DNA from: Manis javanica
Taxonomy: Eukaryota; Chordata; Mammalia; Pholidota; Manidae
NCBI RefSeq assembly: GCF_040802235.1
Contig: NC_133166.1
Coordinates: 115,892,991-115,956,990 of the forward strand
Reading direction: 5' to 3'
DNA length: 64,000 nucleotides
Made by a program: the position numbers and the translations under genes
The notes under the pieces: generated by a model
The model's database searches: none
Seen by the model: only the letters and a program-made list of their open reading frames with translations
Told to the model about the DNA's origin: nothing
Part shown: one piece after another, positions 22,736-39,479 of the stretch
How the letters are laid out: every line of letters begins with the position of its first letter
How positions within the stretch are numbered: the stretch's first letter is position 1

Positions 22736-22741
22736 TTTATT
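22736..22741 (-). terminator. KAT5: KAT5 poly(A) signal
   Basis: AATAAA on the minus strand (plus-strand tttatt), about 355 bp past the KAT5 stop codon. Cleavage is expected near 22,710-22,725, so the KAT5 3' end almost abuts that of RNASEH2C. Confidence 0.7.
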
Positions 22742-23096
22742 ACCAAGAAGCAATGGGGGCAAGAGAGGCCAGAATTTTGCAGCCAGTACCCAACCCATCC
22801 CCAATTTCTACTTTACAAAAATTTTTACAGCCACCAACCCTCTGTACAGAGTTCCCACCCCACCCCCACCCAACTGTACACAGCTGCCTGGTTCACAGCA
22901 AGCCTGGGCCTGCAGCCAGCTGACTGGAGTTGACTGAGCCCCGAGCTCATCTTGGTACTGGGCACTAACTGGCCCCTATCAAGCCAGCCTCTTCTTGTGG
23001 AACTGTCCCCAGCCTCATCTCCCTTGCTGTGCTTCTTGGGGTCCCCAGTGAGCCCTGGTGCTGCCAGCTTCGTTGGCATGCCACAGCAGTGCCTGG

Positions 23097-29490
<6,394 letters not shown>

Positions 29491-29830
29491 CTTCCCTCCC
29501 TCCACTGCCACTTCCGGCCCCTCTGGGATACGTCACTTCCGAGATCGAGCACGCCGTAGGCTGAGGCCTCTTGAAGCCGACTTAGAAGAAGACCCTTGAG
29601 AGACACCGCCCAGCTGGAAGCGGGAAGCCGGCTTGTTGGCTGGAGGGAGAATAAGGTATTTAAAGTCTCGGGCCGTGTACTGGGTGGAATCCCCCCAACG
29701 TGCACAATGATTGGAGGAAAGCTGAGTCCGTCACGTGACGCCCAGCAGGTGCGACGCCGGTCACGTGGGTGCGGCGTGGGTCACATGGGACTAGTGTTTG
29801 TGCTTTGAGGGGACCGGGACTAGAGTGTCT
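29491..29830 (-). promoter_or_regulatory. KAT5: KAT5 promoter with E-box cluster
   Basis: CpG-rich sequence directly upstream of the KAT5 start codon. ETS-type cores (cacttccgg at 29509-29517, cgtcacttccg at 29531-29541) lie near the likely start sites. Farther up are two CACGTG E-boxes, one in the 10-bp palindrome gtcacgtgac (29730-29739) and one in gtcacgtggg (29760-29769), plus a variant gtcacatggg (29780-29789). Such boxes bind USF, MYC/MAX or MiT/TFE factors. Binding is inference. No TATA box. Confidence 0.6.
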
Positions 29831-30059
29831 CCTAGTGGCAGCGGGGGGTATCGCTGGGAGTAGTGCTCTTGGAAGGGGGTGTTTGGGCCACGCTGTGTTG
29901 GGAGGCTTGTGAAGTGGGCGGACGGCGAAGGGACTTGATACATATGGACTTAATTCATCAGGAATGGGCACCCTGTAAGTGAGACAGGGACTGTGGGTGT
30001 AGACAGAGTAGGGTGAGGGCCTCCAGAAAAAGCAAGGCAAGATATTTGCAGTCAGAGCA
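29831..30059. other. Flank between KAT5 promoter and solitary LTR
   Basis: No gene or repeat recognised. Confidence 0.4.
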
Positions 30060-30750
30060 ATGTAACCACATGCAAGGAAACCCCCTACTAAAACTCTGTG
30101 TTAAACATTCAGCTCTAGAGTCATGCTTCAGTAAGATCAGTTAATACACCCTAGATAAAGAAGAGTAGCACGTTTATTTTATGCTAATCATTTATAATCA
30201 CGTGTAAGATTCTTTTTAACATGCCAAAAGGCCCAGGCCTATGTGCTGTCTTTCCTCCTTCAGATCCGATGAAGTAATTTTGCAAACTGGGCAACTAATT
30301 TAGCAAGTAAGCCCAGGCATAACGCAGTAAAAGGTGAGAAGGATTCCACCTTAAAGATAAGATTGCACTTAACTTATTCTTTAGCAAACAATACCTCATC
30401 CCACCTTGGGGGCTGAGCAGGTGGCCTTGTTTCATATGCCCCCAGACCAAGATGTTGGTATCTCAGGGAGAAATCAACAGAGCAGGAAGTTACTTGTGTT
30501 AAATTAATTATAAATATTCCGGGACCTTAATAAGTGCACACCCCTAAGCTTTTTTTCATGTTCTCGAAAAATCCTCATCTGCCTATAAAACCCCTAGACA
30601 GCGCACCACCCCGGACTCTCTGGTCCCCTCCTGGCGTGAGCCGGGAGCTCTGTCCTTTCACTTTATCTCTAAATAAAAGACTGTATCTTGCTCTCCTACC
30701 TTGAATGTCTGTGAAGCTCATTCTTCGGCTTCATGAACAAGAGCCCTGGC
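30060..30750 (+). mobile_element. Solitary LTR, class I (gammaretrovirus-like)
   Basis: The right half has LTR architecture in order: a TATA box (tataaaa, 30584-30590), a C/T-rich presumed R start ('ctctggtcccctcctggcgt'), AATAAA (30672-30677) and a U5-like end at about 30,749 closing in ...ctggca. No primer-binding site, gag or second LTR follows, so it is a solitary LTR or a lone fragment. The 5' boundary is uncertain (TG candidates at about 30,060 and 30,099), and I could not confirm a target duplication. Its transcription direction points away from KAT5. Confidence 0.6.
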
Positions 30751-30814
30751 ATCATAAGGTTTCTAGGTTTGTTGTTTTGTATATTAGGTTTCTAATTTTA
30801 ACAGTAATACGTCA

Positions 30815-30930
30815 TCATTTACTCATTCATTGAACAAATGTTTAGTGATCCTCTACCACGTGCCAAGTTCTATTCCAAGAGCCTGGAATATCATCAGTGA
30901 ATTAAGAACCTTGCCGTAGAAGGACTTACA
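30815..30930 (-). repeat. L2 LINE 3' end
   Basis: Reverse L2 tail: 'tactcattcattgaacaaat', 'cctctaccacgtgccaagtt', followed by degenerate sequence. Confidence 0.55.
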
Positions 30931-31179
30931 TTTTTGGGGGGTTGGGAAGAAAAGAAGAATATAGATTAAAAAATGAATATATTTAAAAGTAAGTTATTTT
31001 AGCCTGTTAAAGGACAGTAAGTGGGAAACCAGGAAAAGAAGTGCAAGGTAAATGAGATAGGTAGGTACAATATAATGAGTCATAAAAAATAAATATTTGG
31101 TCACTCGTATGAGCAAATACACATTTCCCAAGTATATTTGGTCTTCATCCACAGTTCCTGAAAACTCTGCAGTCTTAAA

Positions 31180-31800
31180 GGTGAAATGGGTGTCTTGCCA
31201 AGTTAATGAGAAATTTTGGGACCATCCCCCTCCCAAGGGCAAAGGATTGAGGCTGAATCAGCCAATGGCCAGTGATTTAGTCAATCTTGACTCTGCAGTG
31301 AAGCCCTCACAGGACCCCCTGAGAAGAGCTTAAGGCTGTCTGCTCTGCTCTGCTTGGTTGGATCCGGCTTCTCAGTCAGAGTGGGTTTCTATGCTTGGGG
31401 AACCAGAGCCCCTCCACCTGTCCCTGGGCCAGGCCCCAAGTTCCTCAAGGACAGAAGCTCCTTTGTTTGGGACATTGCCCTCTGTATTTCTTCATCTGGC
31501 TGTTAACTTGTATCCTTTACAGTATTCTTTATTAAACTGGTAAACCTAAATGTTTTCCAGAAATCTGTGAGCTGCTCTAGCAAATGAATGGAACCTAAGA
31601 GGGAGGTGGTGGGACGCTCCAATCTGTAGCTGGTAGGTCAGAAGGTCAGGTAAACTGCCTGGGGCCTGCACCTGGCATCTGAGTAGGGGGCGGAAGGCAG
31701 TGTTGTAGGAAGGAGCCCTTAACCTCGGGAATCTGATGCTGTCTGGGGGTGGTGGTGGTGGTGGTGGTGGTGTGTGTGTGTGTGTGTGTGTGCGCGCGCA
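31180..31800 (+). mobile_element. LTR-type repeat copy 1 (family unassigned)
   Basis: Shares an ordered set of phrases with 49,240-49,915: 'gtgatttagtcaat' here versus 'atgatttaggcagt', 'tctggctgttaac' versus 'ttggctgttccc', 'attaaactggtaa' versus 'aataaaccagtaa', 'tctgagtagggggcgg' versus 'tctgaagtgggggc', 'gagcccttaacct' versus 'aagcctttaacct'. The retroviral-style tail after a ttaaa/aataaa signal suggests an LTR. Its 3' end runs into the minisatellite at 31,750. Confidence 0.55.
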
Positions 31801-31826
31801 CGCGCCCTGCTGGTGTTCAAGAATTG

Positions 31827-31862
<36 letters not shown>

Positions 31863-31883
31863 CCTGCTGGTGTTCAAGAATTG

Positions 31884-31925
<42 letters not shown>

Positions 31926-32219
31926 CCTGCTGGTGTTCAAGAATTGCTGTGTGTGTGTGTGTGTGTACCCTGCTGGTGTTCGAGAATTGCTGTGTGTGTG
32001 TGTGTGTGTGTGTGTACCCTGCTTGTGTTCAAGAATTGCTGTGTGTGTGTGTGTGTGTGTGTGTCTGTGTGTGTGTGTACCCTGCTGGTGTTCAAGAATT
32101 GCTGTGTGTGTGTGTGTGTGTGTGTGTGTACCCTGCTGGTGTTCAAGAATTGCTGTGTGTGTGTGTGTGTGTGTGTGTGTACCCTGCTGGTGTTCAAGAA
32201 TTGCTGTGTGTGTGTGTGA
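31740..32219. repeat. Compound GT-spaced minisatellite, 8 units
   Basis: A (GGT)n run (about 31,748-31,769) leads into (GT)n, then eight copies of a core of about 24 bp containing 'ctgctggtgttcaag', separated by GT tracts. Cores start at 31805, 31862, 31925, 31968, 32017, 32080, 32131 and 32182, giving periods of 57, 63, 43, 49, 63, 51 and 51 bp. All periods are odd, so they differ only by whole GT steps. Copy 4 has an A>G change (ttcgag) and copy 5 a G>T change (cttgtg). Every frame stays open on both strands because the units lack stops, so frames of up to 189 codons here are artefacts. The core resembles the end of the LTR at 49,887. Confidence 0.95.
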
Positions 32220-32489
32220 AGCTCCCCCCATCCCCAACCTCCTCCCACACATGCAGTGGACTCAGGTCTAGAACCCGAAAGGGATTAAGCACATCACCAC
32301 AGTAGGTAGGTAGGGTGGTCAGAGCAGGCCCTATTGGAAGTCTATTACTTGAGCAAAGGTTTAGAGGAGTGAGGGGATGAGCCATGCAGATACCCTGGGG
32401 GAACTGTTCCAGAAAAACAAACCACAATAAAGGGAGATAAGTATAACATCACAGGATCTTGGGGGAATGTCCACAGTGAGTGTCTTGTA

Positions 32490-32782
32490 GACCAGAGGTA
32501 GGCAAACTATGGCCTGTGGACCGACTCCAACCTTCTGCTGGTTTTCCTACAGCCAATGGGCTAAGAATGGTTTTTATATTTCTTAATAGTTGGAAAAAAA
32601 CAGAGTATTTTGTGACCCATGAATATTATGAAATTCAAATTTTAGTATCTTGGAACATATCCCTTGTTTATGCCTTGTCTATGATTCCTTTCACATTAAA
32701 ACCAAATAATTGTGCCTGAGATATGGCCCTCAAAGCCTTAAACATTTACTGTCTGGTTCTTTGCAGAACATGTTTTCCAACC
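32490..32782 (+). mobile_element. hAT-type DNA transposon relic
   Basis: Starts with 'ccagaggtaggcaaactatg' and ends 'tttgcagaacatgttttcc', the degenerate inverted terminal repeats of a mammalian non-autonomous hAT element (caggggt-ggcaaact type). The inner text ('ggcctgtggaccgactcc') also fits. No transposase coding remains. Confidence 0.6.
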
Positions 32783-33215
32783 TTATAGACTATTGTGCTG
32801 TTTCATACAAAAATAAGATCTTAACTGTGTATGCTGTCCTGTGATGAGCTTGTTCACTTAGCAGCAGGAACTGAACCTTTGTTACGGAATATTCTGTAGC
32901 ACTCTCTTAATGGTTGCAGTGTTTTGTTGTTTAGATGCACCTTAATTGTCATAAACAGTTTCCTGTTGTGGATTATTCAGATTCCTTCCAATTTTCCCCA
33001 TTACAAACTGCCACAGAGCATCCTTATATGTACCATGTTCTGCTTAGTCATCTCAGCATGATTTGCAGTGAGGATATAAGTAGGGGAGCCACTATACATA
33101 CATAAGATCACCCTGGTGGCGGTGTCGTTGGATTGAAGGGGGTAAGACCAGGACAGCCCAATTGGAAGGCTGTTAAAATTGGCCATTCGCCAGTAACAGT
33201 CAGTAAATGTTTATC
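32783..33215. other. Degenerate sequence, no gene
   Basis: AT-rich text with faint similarity to L1 3' antisense ('ttgtttagatgcaccttaat', 'ggattattcagattccttcc'). No confident assignment. Confidence 0.3.
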
Positions 33216-34470
33216 CAGGATCTGCTATGTACCACCGTTGGCAGTTTCAGTCCCTGCCTCCTTGTCAGAGTCACCAGTGACCCCCACATTGTTCATCCAG
33301 TGGTCGCTTCTCAGTCTTACCAGTGGCATTTGGCATGGTTGGTCTCTCCCTACTCCTGTCCTGGCTTCCAGGATACCGGACCCTCTGGTTTCCCTCCAGC
33401 TTCCCCAGCTTGCTGCTCATCTCCTTTGCTGGTTCCCTTCCTGTCCGTGTCCTCTGAACGTTCAGAGGCCCCCAGTGCAGTCCTGGACTTCATCTGTGTC
33501 CCAGCTCACTCCCTTGATGATGGCCTGGCGGCTCATGACTTTCAGTATCATTCACGTGCTGAGGTTTCTCAAATTCGTGCCTTCAGCTTAGACGTCTCCC
33601 CCAGTTCAGCTCTCACCGCCCACTCAGCACGTCTACTGGGATGTCTTGAGAGCGTGTCTAGAACCAAACTCCCGATCTTCCTTCCCACCCTGCTCCTCCT
33701 ACCGTCTTCCTTGTTCCTGTCAGGGAAGACAAAAGCCCCCCAGTTTCTCAGGCCAAACGTCTCGAAGTCATTTGACTTCTCTGCTTCTCTCACATTCAAC
33801 CAGTCCACAGATGCTCCAGGCTCTAGCACGTCTCTCCACCGCTGCCGCCACCATTCTGGTGCCAGCTTACCACCATCTCTTCCCAGAACTGTTGCAGTAG
33901 CCTCATACAGAGGAGTGAGAGGGGTCATTAAAAGTGAACTTCAGACCATGTCTCTCTGATTATCAGAACCCACCCATGGTCTGTCATTTACTGAGAGTGA
34001 AAACCAAAATCCGTGTATAAATCCGACCCCTATTACCACCCTGCCTCTCTTCTTCTGGTGCCCCTTGCTCACTACCTCCTGGCTGCCCTGGCACCCCAGT
34101 GTTTCCGGGACACAGCAGGCATGTGCCTCTCTCTGGGCCTTCCCTGTTTCCTACCTGCAGCTTTTTCTCCCCATCTATCTACTTGGCTTACTCCCTCACT
34201 TCAAGTCTCTGCCCAGATGTCACCTCCTCAGGGAGGCCCTCTCTGATCTCCCCAGTTAAATCTGCCCACCTCTACCTACCTCGTCTCCCCTGCTTCTTTT
34301 TTCAACCTAGCATTTGTCTTCAGCTGTCAAGTATTTTCCATACTCGCTTAGCTGTTGTTCCCTCACTGGAATGAGATCCACGAATGCAGTATTGTTTTGT
34401 TCAGTGCTGTTATCCCACATTCTAGAAGAGTACTTGACTCATGATAGGTATTCAGTTAAAAATGTCAAAT
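33216..34470 (+). repeat. Long L2 LINE relic with 3' end
   Basis: A long pyrimidine-rich L2 in plus sense. It carries ORF2-type text ('ctcatctcctttgctggttc', 'gaacgttcagaggccccca', 'gatgtcttgagagcgtgtc'), the pre-tail phrase 'gtctctgcccagatgtcacc', 'aatgagatccacgaatgcag' and a tail at about 34,450. The open frames of 250 and 152 codons are remnants of, or shadows on, the L2 ORF2. At over 1.2 kb it is unusually long for an L2 survivor. Confidence 0.65.
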
Positions 34471-34749
34471 GGATGAAACAGCTGGTCTCACCGGGGAGCC
34501 AGAAATATGAGCTGACCTTTAGAGTGGAGAGTGATGAGGCTCGTAAGGTGGGAAGAAGAAGAAAACCCAGGGCTGCGAGGAGCCGGATCCAGGTGGGGGG
34601 CTTGGAAGGGGTCTCAGCACATTTGCTATCAGTGCAGAGATTTGAGAATGAGTAGGTGTTCGCCAGAGAAAGAAGTTGGGGACATTCGAGGAGGTGAGGA
34701 CAGAAACAGCACAGAGGAAAAGAGAAAAACAGCTGGTCGACAGAGCATC

Positions 34750-34900
34750 CGTCAGTCAGTCATTGAACAACTCAGCACCAGCTGTGTGCCACACCCTGCA
34801 GGAGCAACTTTTGGAAAAATGGATGAGGCCCTGCTCTGGTGGGATGGACACGAGCAGTTAACAAAACAAAGCAAAGGTAATCCTTTGGATAGTGGTAAGG
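34750..34900 (-). repeat. L2 LINE 3' end
   Basis: Reverse L2 tail: 'cagtcagtcattgaacaact', 'cagctgtgtgccacaccctg'. Degenerate. Confidence 0.5.
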
Positions 34901-34960
34901 GCAGTGACTATGAGAAAACTGTGTTCTCCAGCCAGGCAGGTGAAGAGCTCCATCAGCGTG

Positions 34961-36935
34961 GGGCTCTGTAAGCGTCGTGGGTCGGAATTCCTGCCACCGA
35001 GAGTTGCGCCGTGCCCCACCCCGGCTAGCTTAATGAGGGACTGCCTTGGACCAAGTGGCCTAAAGGCGAGTGGGACTTCAAGATGGCTTCATCCTGGGAC
35101 TCAGCAGTGTCACTAATAACACAGTTTCTGTCTCTCCACTCTGGCCTCCTCGGGGTTACCTCCCTTCTACATTAAGGTGAACTCCTTTTGAGGTCGCAGG
35201 ATAGCTGTCCACTGCTCTAGGGCCTACATGTGTTTCCAAGGCCGCATCCAAGAAGAAAAATCTTTTCCCCAGCTATGGAAGGAAAATCCTGCACGTCCCT
35301 CAGATTGAACCATTTTAGGGCATGTGCCTCTGCCTCAGCCAATCCCTGTACCCACAAGGCTGGAATTCTAGTGATTTAGACAAACCAGGGTCCACCTGGC
35401 AGCTGGGAGAGAATGGGATGGTGTTAAGGCAGCCAGGATGGCCCCTGCAGGAAGTGACATGTGACCAGAGACCTGAGGATGAGGAAGGACAGCCTTAGAA
35501 GATGGGGGGAGGCATGTCTGCACAAAGGGAATGCCAAGTACAGGAGTCAAGATCAGTGTATTCTGGGAAAGAGAAGCAAGGGCCCAATTACCTGGCCTTT
35601 TGGGTCCCCTTTGTAAGGAAGTAAGATTTTGCTTCAAGTGCAGTGGGAAGCCATTGGAGAATGTGGAGCAAGAAAATAATGCATCTTACTAAGATTTTTA
35701 AAGCTGGCTGAGGGACTCAGCGTTTGGGCAGCAGCCTGAGCACAGCTAGAAGGTTCCTGCTGCTGTGGAGACCAGGACTTCGGCTGGAGAGTGAAGTGTG
35801 GCCAGAAGCCTGCTGAGAGAAGGGCCCTGATGTTGGGAGCCAGCTGTTCTCCGGCAGCTCAGATCCTGCGGAAGGAAAACCCTTACTCTGTCACTCACGT
35901 AACATGGACTTCTACTTCCCAAATGCTTGCCCTGCGGTCATGCTCAGTAAGACCCAGATCCATTGAAATGCTTGCTGAATTCAAAGTGGAGGTGAAGGCC
36001 GAGTGGCAGGGGTCCTAGGCTGAAGGCTGGGGTCTGGGAACTCTCCGCATGGACGGCAGCAAGGCCAGGGAAATGCCTGCTGGGATGGCTAGTCGGCATG
36101 GTCTCCACAGACCTTGGGGAGCTCTTTGCAGAGGTGGGGGTAGGGGAAAGCCGGACTGTGTAGGGCTTGAGGAAATGGAAGCAGCACAAATAGACAGTCC
36201 TTTAGGGTAGTTTGAGTTTGAATTAAAGAGAAGCTTGAGTGAAAAATGGAAGAAAATTGTAAAACACTGAGTTGTTTTGTTTTGTTTTGAGGAGGAGAGT
36301 GATTGGCGGGGAGTCAGAGGAGGCTGCAGGGATGAGGAGGGAACTTTCTTTAGCACAGCCTTGGGCCCTTTTCACTGTAAACAGCAGAAAACCAAGACCA
36401 AGGTGGTTAGATGAGGTGGGGTTCTTACCTCCCTGGAGGTGGAGCAGCTCCGAGGCCAGCTGACCCGGTAGCTCAAGGACGACACCGTCATCTGCCTAGG
36501 TTTCTTCCATCTTCCCACGCCCTCAACTCGATTGGTTGGCCTTGTTCTCTAAGGGACCCTTGGGCTGCAGGCAGCTCCTTTCCCGCCTAGTGTTCCCATG
36601 TCAGAATTTCTCCTTGCCATTTCTCAGGACAGTTGTGTTTTTCTGAATCCTAAGTGGGGCCAATTTCATGGGCATGTGACCTATGCGATTATACAGGATC
36701 CAGAGCTTAAAAGGGTCCTGCCGTTAGTTTAATGCCTTGTTGTTGCCATCTTGGAAATTCTTAATAACTTTTGGACAAAGGATCCTGTATTTTATTTTGC
36801 ACCAGGCTCCACAAATTTTGTGACTGGTTCTGATCCTGAAAAAAGTCAGTCAGAAAAATCAGAAAAAAACATAGTTCTCCTGCAACAGTTAAAGCTTAGC
36901 AGTTAAAGACAAGCAGAGAAAATATTTTCCTCATT
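34961..36935. other. Intergenic, no gene seen
   Basis: About 2 kb of moderate-GC sequence. Open frames of 60-113 codons on both strands show no known domain. No repeat was recognised with confidence. Confidence 0.4.
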
Positions 36936-36939
36936 TAAA

Positions 36940-38230
36940 AAAAGGGATCAAAGACCTGAATGTAAGTCATGAAACCATAAAACTCTTAGAAGACAACATA
37001 GGCAAAAATCTCCTGAATATAAATAAACATGAGCAACTTTTTCCTGAACGCATCTCCTTGAGCAAGGGAAACAAAAGCAAAAATGAACAAGGGACTACAT
37101 CAAACTAAAAAGCTTTTGTACAGCAAAGGACACCATCAGCAGAACAAAAAGGCATCCTACAGTATGGGAGAATATATTTGTAAATGACATATCCAACAAG
37201 GGGTTAACATCCAAAATATGTAAAGAACCCACACACCTCAACACCCAAAAAGCAAATAACTTGATCAAAAAATGGGCAGAGGATATGAAGAGACAGTTCT
37301 CCTAAGAAGAAATTCAGATGGCCAACAGACACATGAGAAGATGCTCCACATCACTAATTATCAGGGAAATGCAAATTAAAACCACAATGAGATATCACCT
37401 CACACCAGTTAGGATGGCCAGCACCCAAAAGACAAAGAACAACAAATGCTGGCGAGGTTGTGGAGAAAGGGGAACCCTCCTACACTGCTGGGGGGAATGT
37501 AAGCTAGTTCAACCATTGTGGAAAGCAATATGGAGGTTTCTCAAAAAACTAAAAATAGAAATACCATTTGACCCGATAATCCCACTCCTTGGAATTTACC
37601 CAAAGAATACAACTTCTCAGATTCAAAAGACATGTGCACCCCTATGTTTATCTCAGAACTATTTACAATAGCCGAGATATGGAAGCAACCTAAGTGTCCA
37701 TCAGTAGATGAATGGATAAAGAAGATGTGGTACATATATACAATGGAACATTATTCAGCCATAAGAAGAAAACAAATCCTACCATTTGCAATAATATGGA
37801 TGGAGCTAGAGGGTATTATGCTCAGTGAAATAAGTCAGGCAGAGAAAGACAAGTACCAAATGATTTCCCTCGTTTGTGGAGCATAACAACAAAGCAAAAC
37901 TGAAGGAACAAAACAGCAGCAGACTCACAGACTGCAAGAAGGGACTAGCGGTTACCAAAGGGGAGGGGTAAGGCAGGGTGGGTAGGGAGTGAGGGAGAAG
38001 GGGACTGAGGGGTATTATGATTGACACACATGGTGTGGGGGATCACGGGGAAAACAGCACAGAGAAGGCACACAGTGAATCTGTGGCATCTCACTGCACT
38101 GATGGACAGTGACTGCCGTGGGGTGTGGGTGAGGGCTTGAGAATATGAGTAAATGTAGTAACCACATTGTTTTTTCATGTGAAACCTTCATAAGAGTGTA
38201 TATCAATAATACCTTAATAAAAAAATATTT
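36940..38230 (+). mobile_element. 5'-truncated L1 (young lineage), ORF2 3' part
   Basis: Begins 'ggatcaaagacctgaatgta' in the late ORF2 and ends 'gtgtatatcaataatacctt' followed by an A-rich tail. The ORF2 C-terminal frame is split. Frame 37318-37671 carries the zinc-knuckle-like [20 protein letters not shown], then the frame shifts near 37,637 into 37632-37886. The 3' UTR contains 'gaaaccttcataaga', absent from the copy at 16,690. Confidence 0.9.
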
Positions 38231-38239
38231 TTTTAAATT

Positions 38240-39035
38240 GAAAAAAAGGAAATGAGCTTTTATTAAGGAATACGTGCCCAAGTAGGAGATGTTTGTAGAC
38301 GCCCTTTCAACAATTTGAGCAAAGTGAAAGGTTTTTACATCTGGAATATTTGTTATGAAACAATTCCCCAAACTATCAGATAAAGCAATTAATGCTTTGT
38401 ATGTTGGACATTTTCATTTTAAAAACTGGTAACTTCTAAAGTTTAAATATTTGTATTATTTCTCAATGATTATCTTTCAAATGGCATTTAATTTGGATTC
38501 ATCTCCCTTCTTTTTATCTTTTCCATCATCAAATGTAACCAGACAAATATTATTTTTACTTGTCATTGACATTCTGTCTTATTACAATATATTGGTTCAT
38601 AATAATAAATTTTTCCATTATTATTATGTTTTTTTTCCTTACAGAAACCTGTGAAACTTAGTACAGGCCTATTATAGAAAAATGATTCCGTGTTTATTTT
38701 CAGTCTTTTTATTGAAATACAAATGTATGTGATGAAAAATACAAAAGTACTTACGATTTTTATAGGATCGTCTCTGGGGAGAGGGTAGCACATAGGAGAG
38801 AGGGGTGCGGGGGGAACCTGCCCTAGAGGTCTGATGCCTCACACTGTGTCCAGGACATGCGCCCTTCGCTCCTTGAGCCCTCTCTCTGCCTCTCGCCGCT
38901 CTTCCTGTGCAGCCCTTAAAAATGCTTTCCTCCAGGAAGGCCTCAGGAATTCACAGCCCTGGTTGTTGGTCATTTGAGGACATGTCTGTTTCCCTCCCCA
39001 CCTCCCAAACTCAGGCTCTCTAGGGCCAGGGGCCG
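38240..39035. other. AT-rich intergenic, no gene seen
   Basis: AT-rich sequence followed by a GC-richer part after 38,760. No recognisable coding, and old repeats at most. Confidence 0.35.
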
Positions 39036-39039
39036 GGCC

Positions 39040-39265
39040 ATTTCTGCATCATCCGGCCCGCTTTCCCCAGCACCAGCGTGGTGCCTGCACAAAGTTGGCT
39101 CTCCATGAATATTTGCTAAAGGAATGAATCCGATTCCACAATCACCTGTAAATGTGGCCAAGTGATGTACCCATTTGACAGGTAAACCATGAAGGCTCAG
39201 AGCTTTAGAGACTTAATCAAGCATGAGCCAAGGATTAGCAAAGACACCATTCGAAGAGACCCTAC
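39040..39265. repeat. L2 (+) and MIR (-) fragments
   Basis: 'agcgtggtgcctgcacaaag' with 'atgaatatttgctaaaggaa' is an L2 tail. 'gtacccatttgacaggtaaa' with 'aaggctcagagctttagaga' is a reverse MIR core. Confidence 0.45.
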
Positions 39266-39479
39266 CTTCCAGTCCACTATCCAATCTACTGCTAGTCCTG
39301 CTCCCGGAAGCCTAGAGACAGTGGGCTGGGCCCTGCAGAGCCCACACCCCACCCCAGCACAGAGACTGGGGGAGCGGTCTGAGTGGCTACAGCTGTGGCT
39401 GCTGAGCGGGAGATGCTTTAAGTACTGTGTGTCATCTTGAAGATTAAGGGGCACTTTCTTATCTTGCACTAGAGCAGTG

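Noticed and set aside
31740-32219. Repeat-spacer layout resembling a CRISPR array
   Set aside because: The spacers are GT microsatellites, not unique sequences, and the host is a mammal.
31719-32305. Open frames of 103-189 codons on both strands encoding Cys-Val or Thr-His repeats
   Set aside because: They are produced by the GT-rich minisatellite, which lacks stop codons in all frames.
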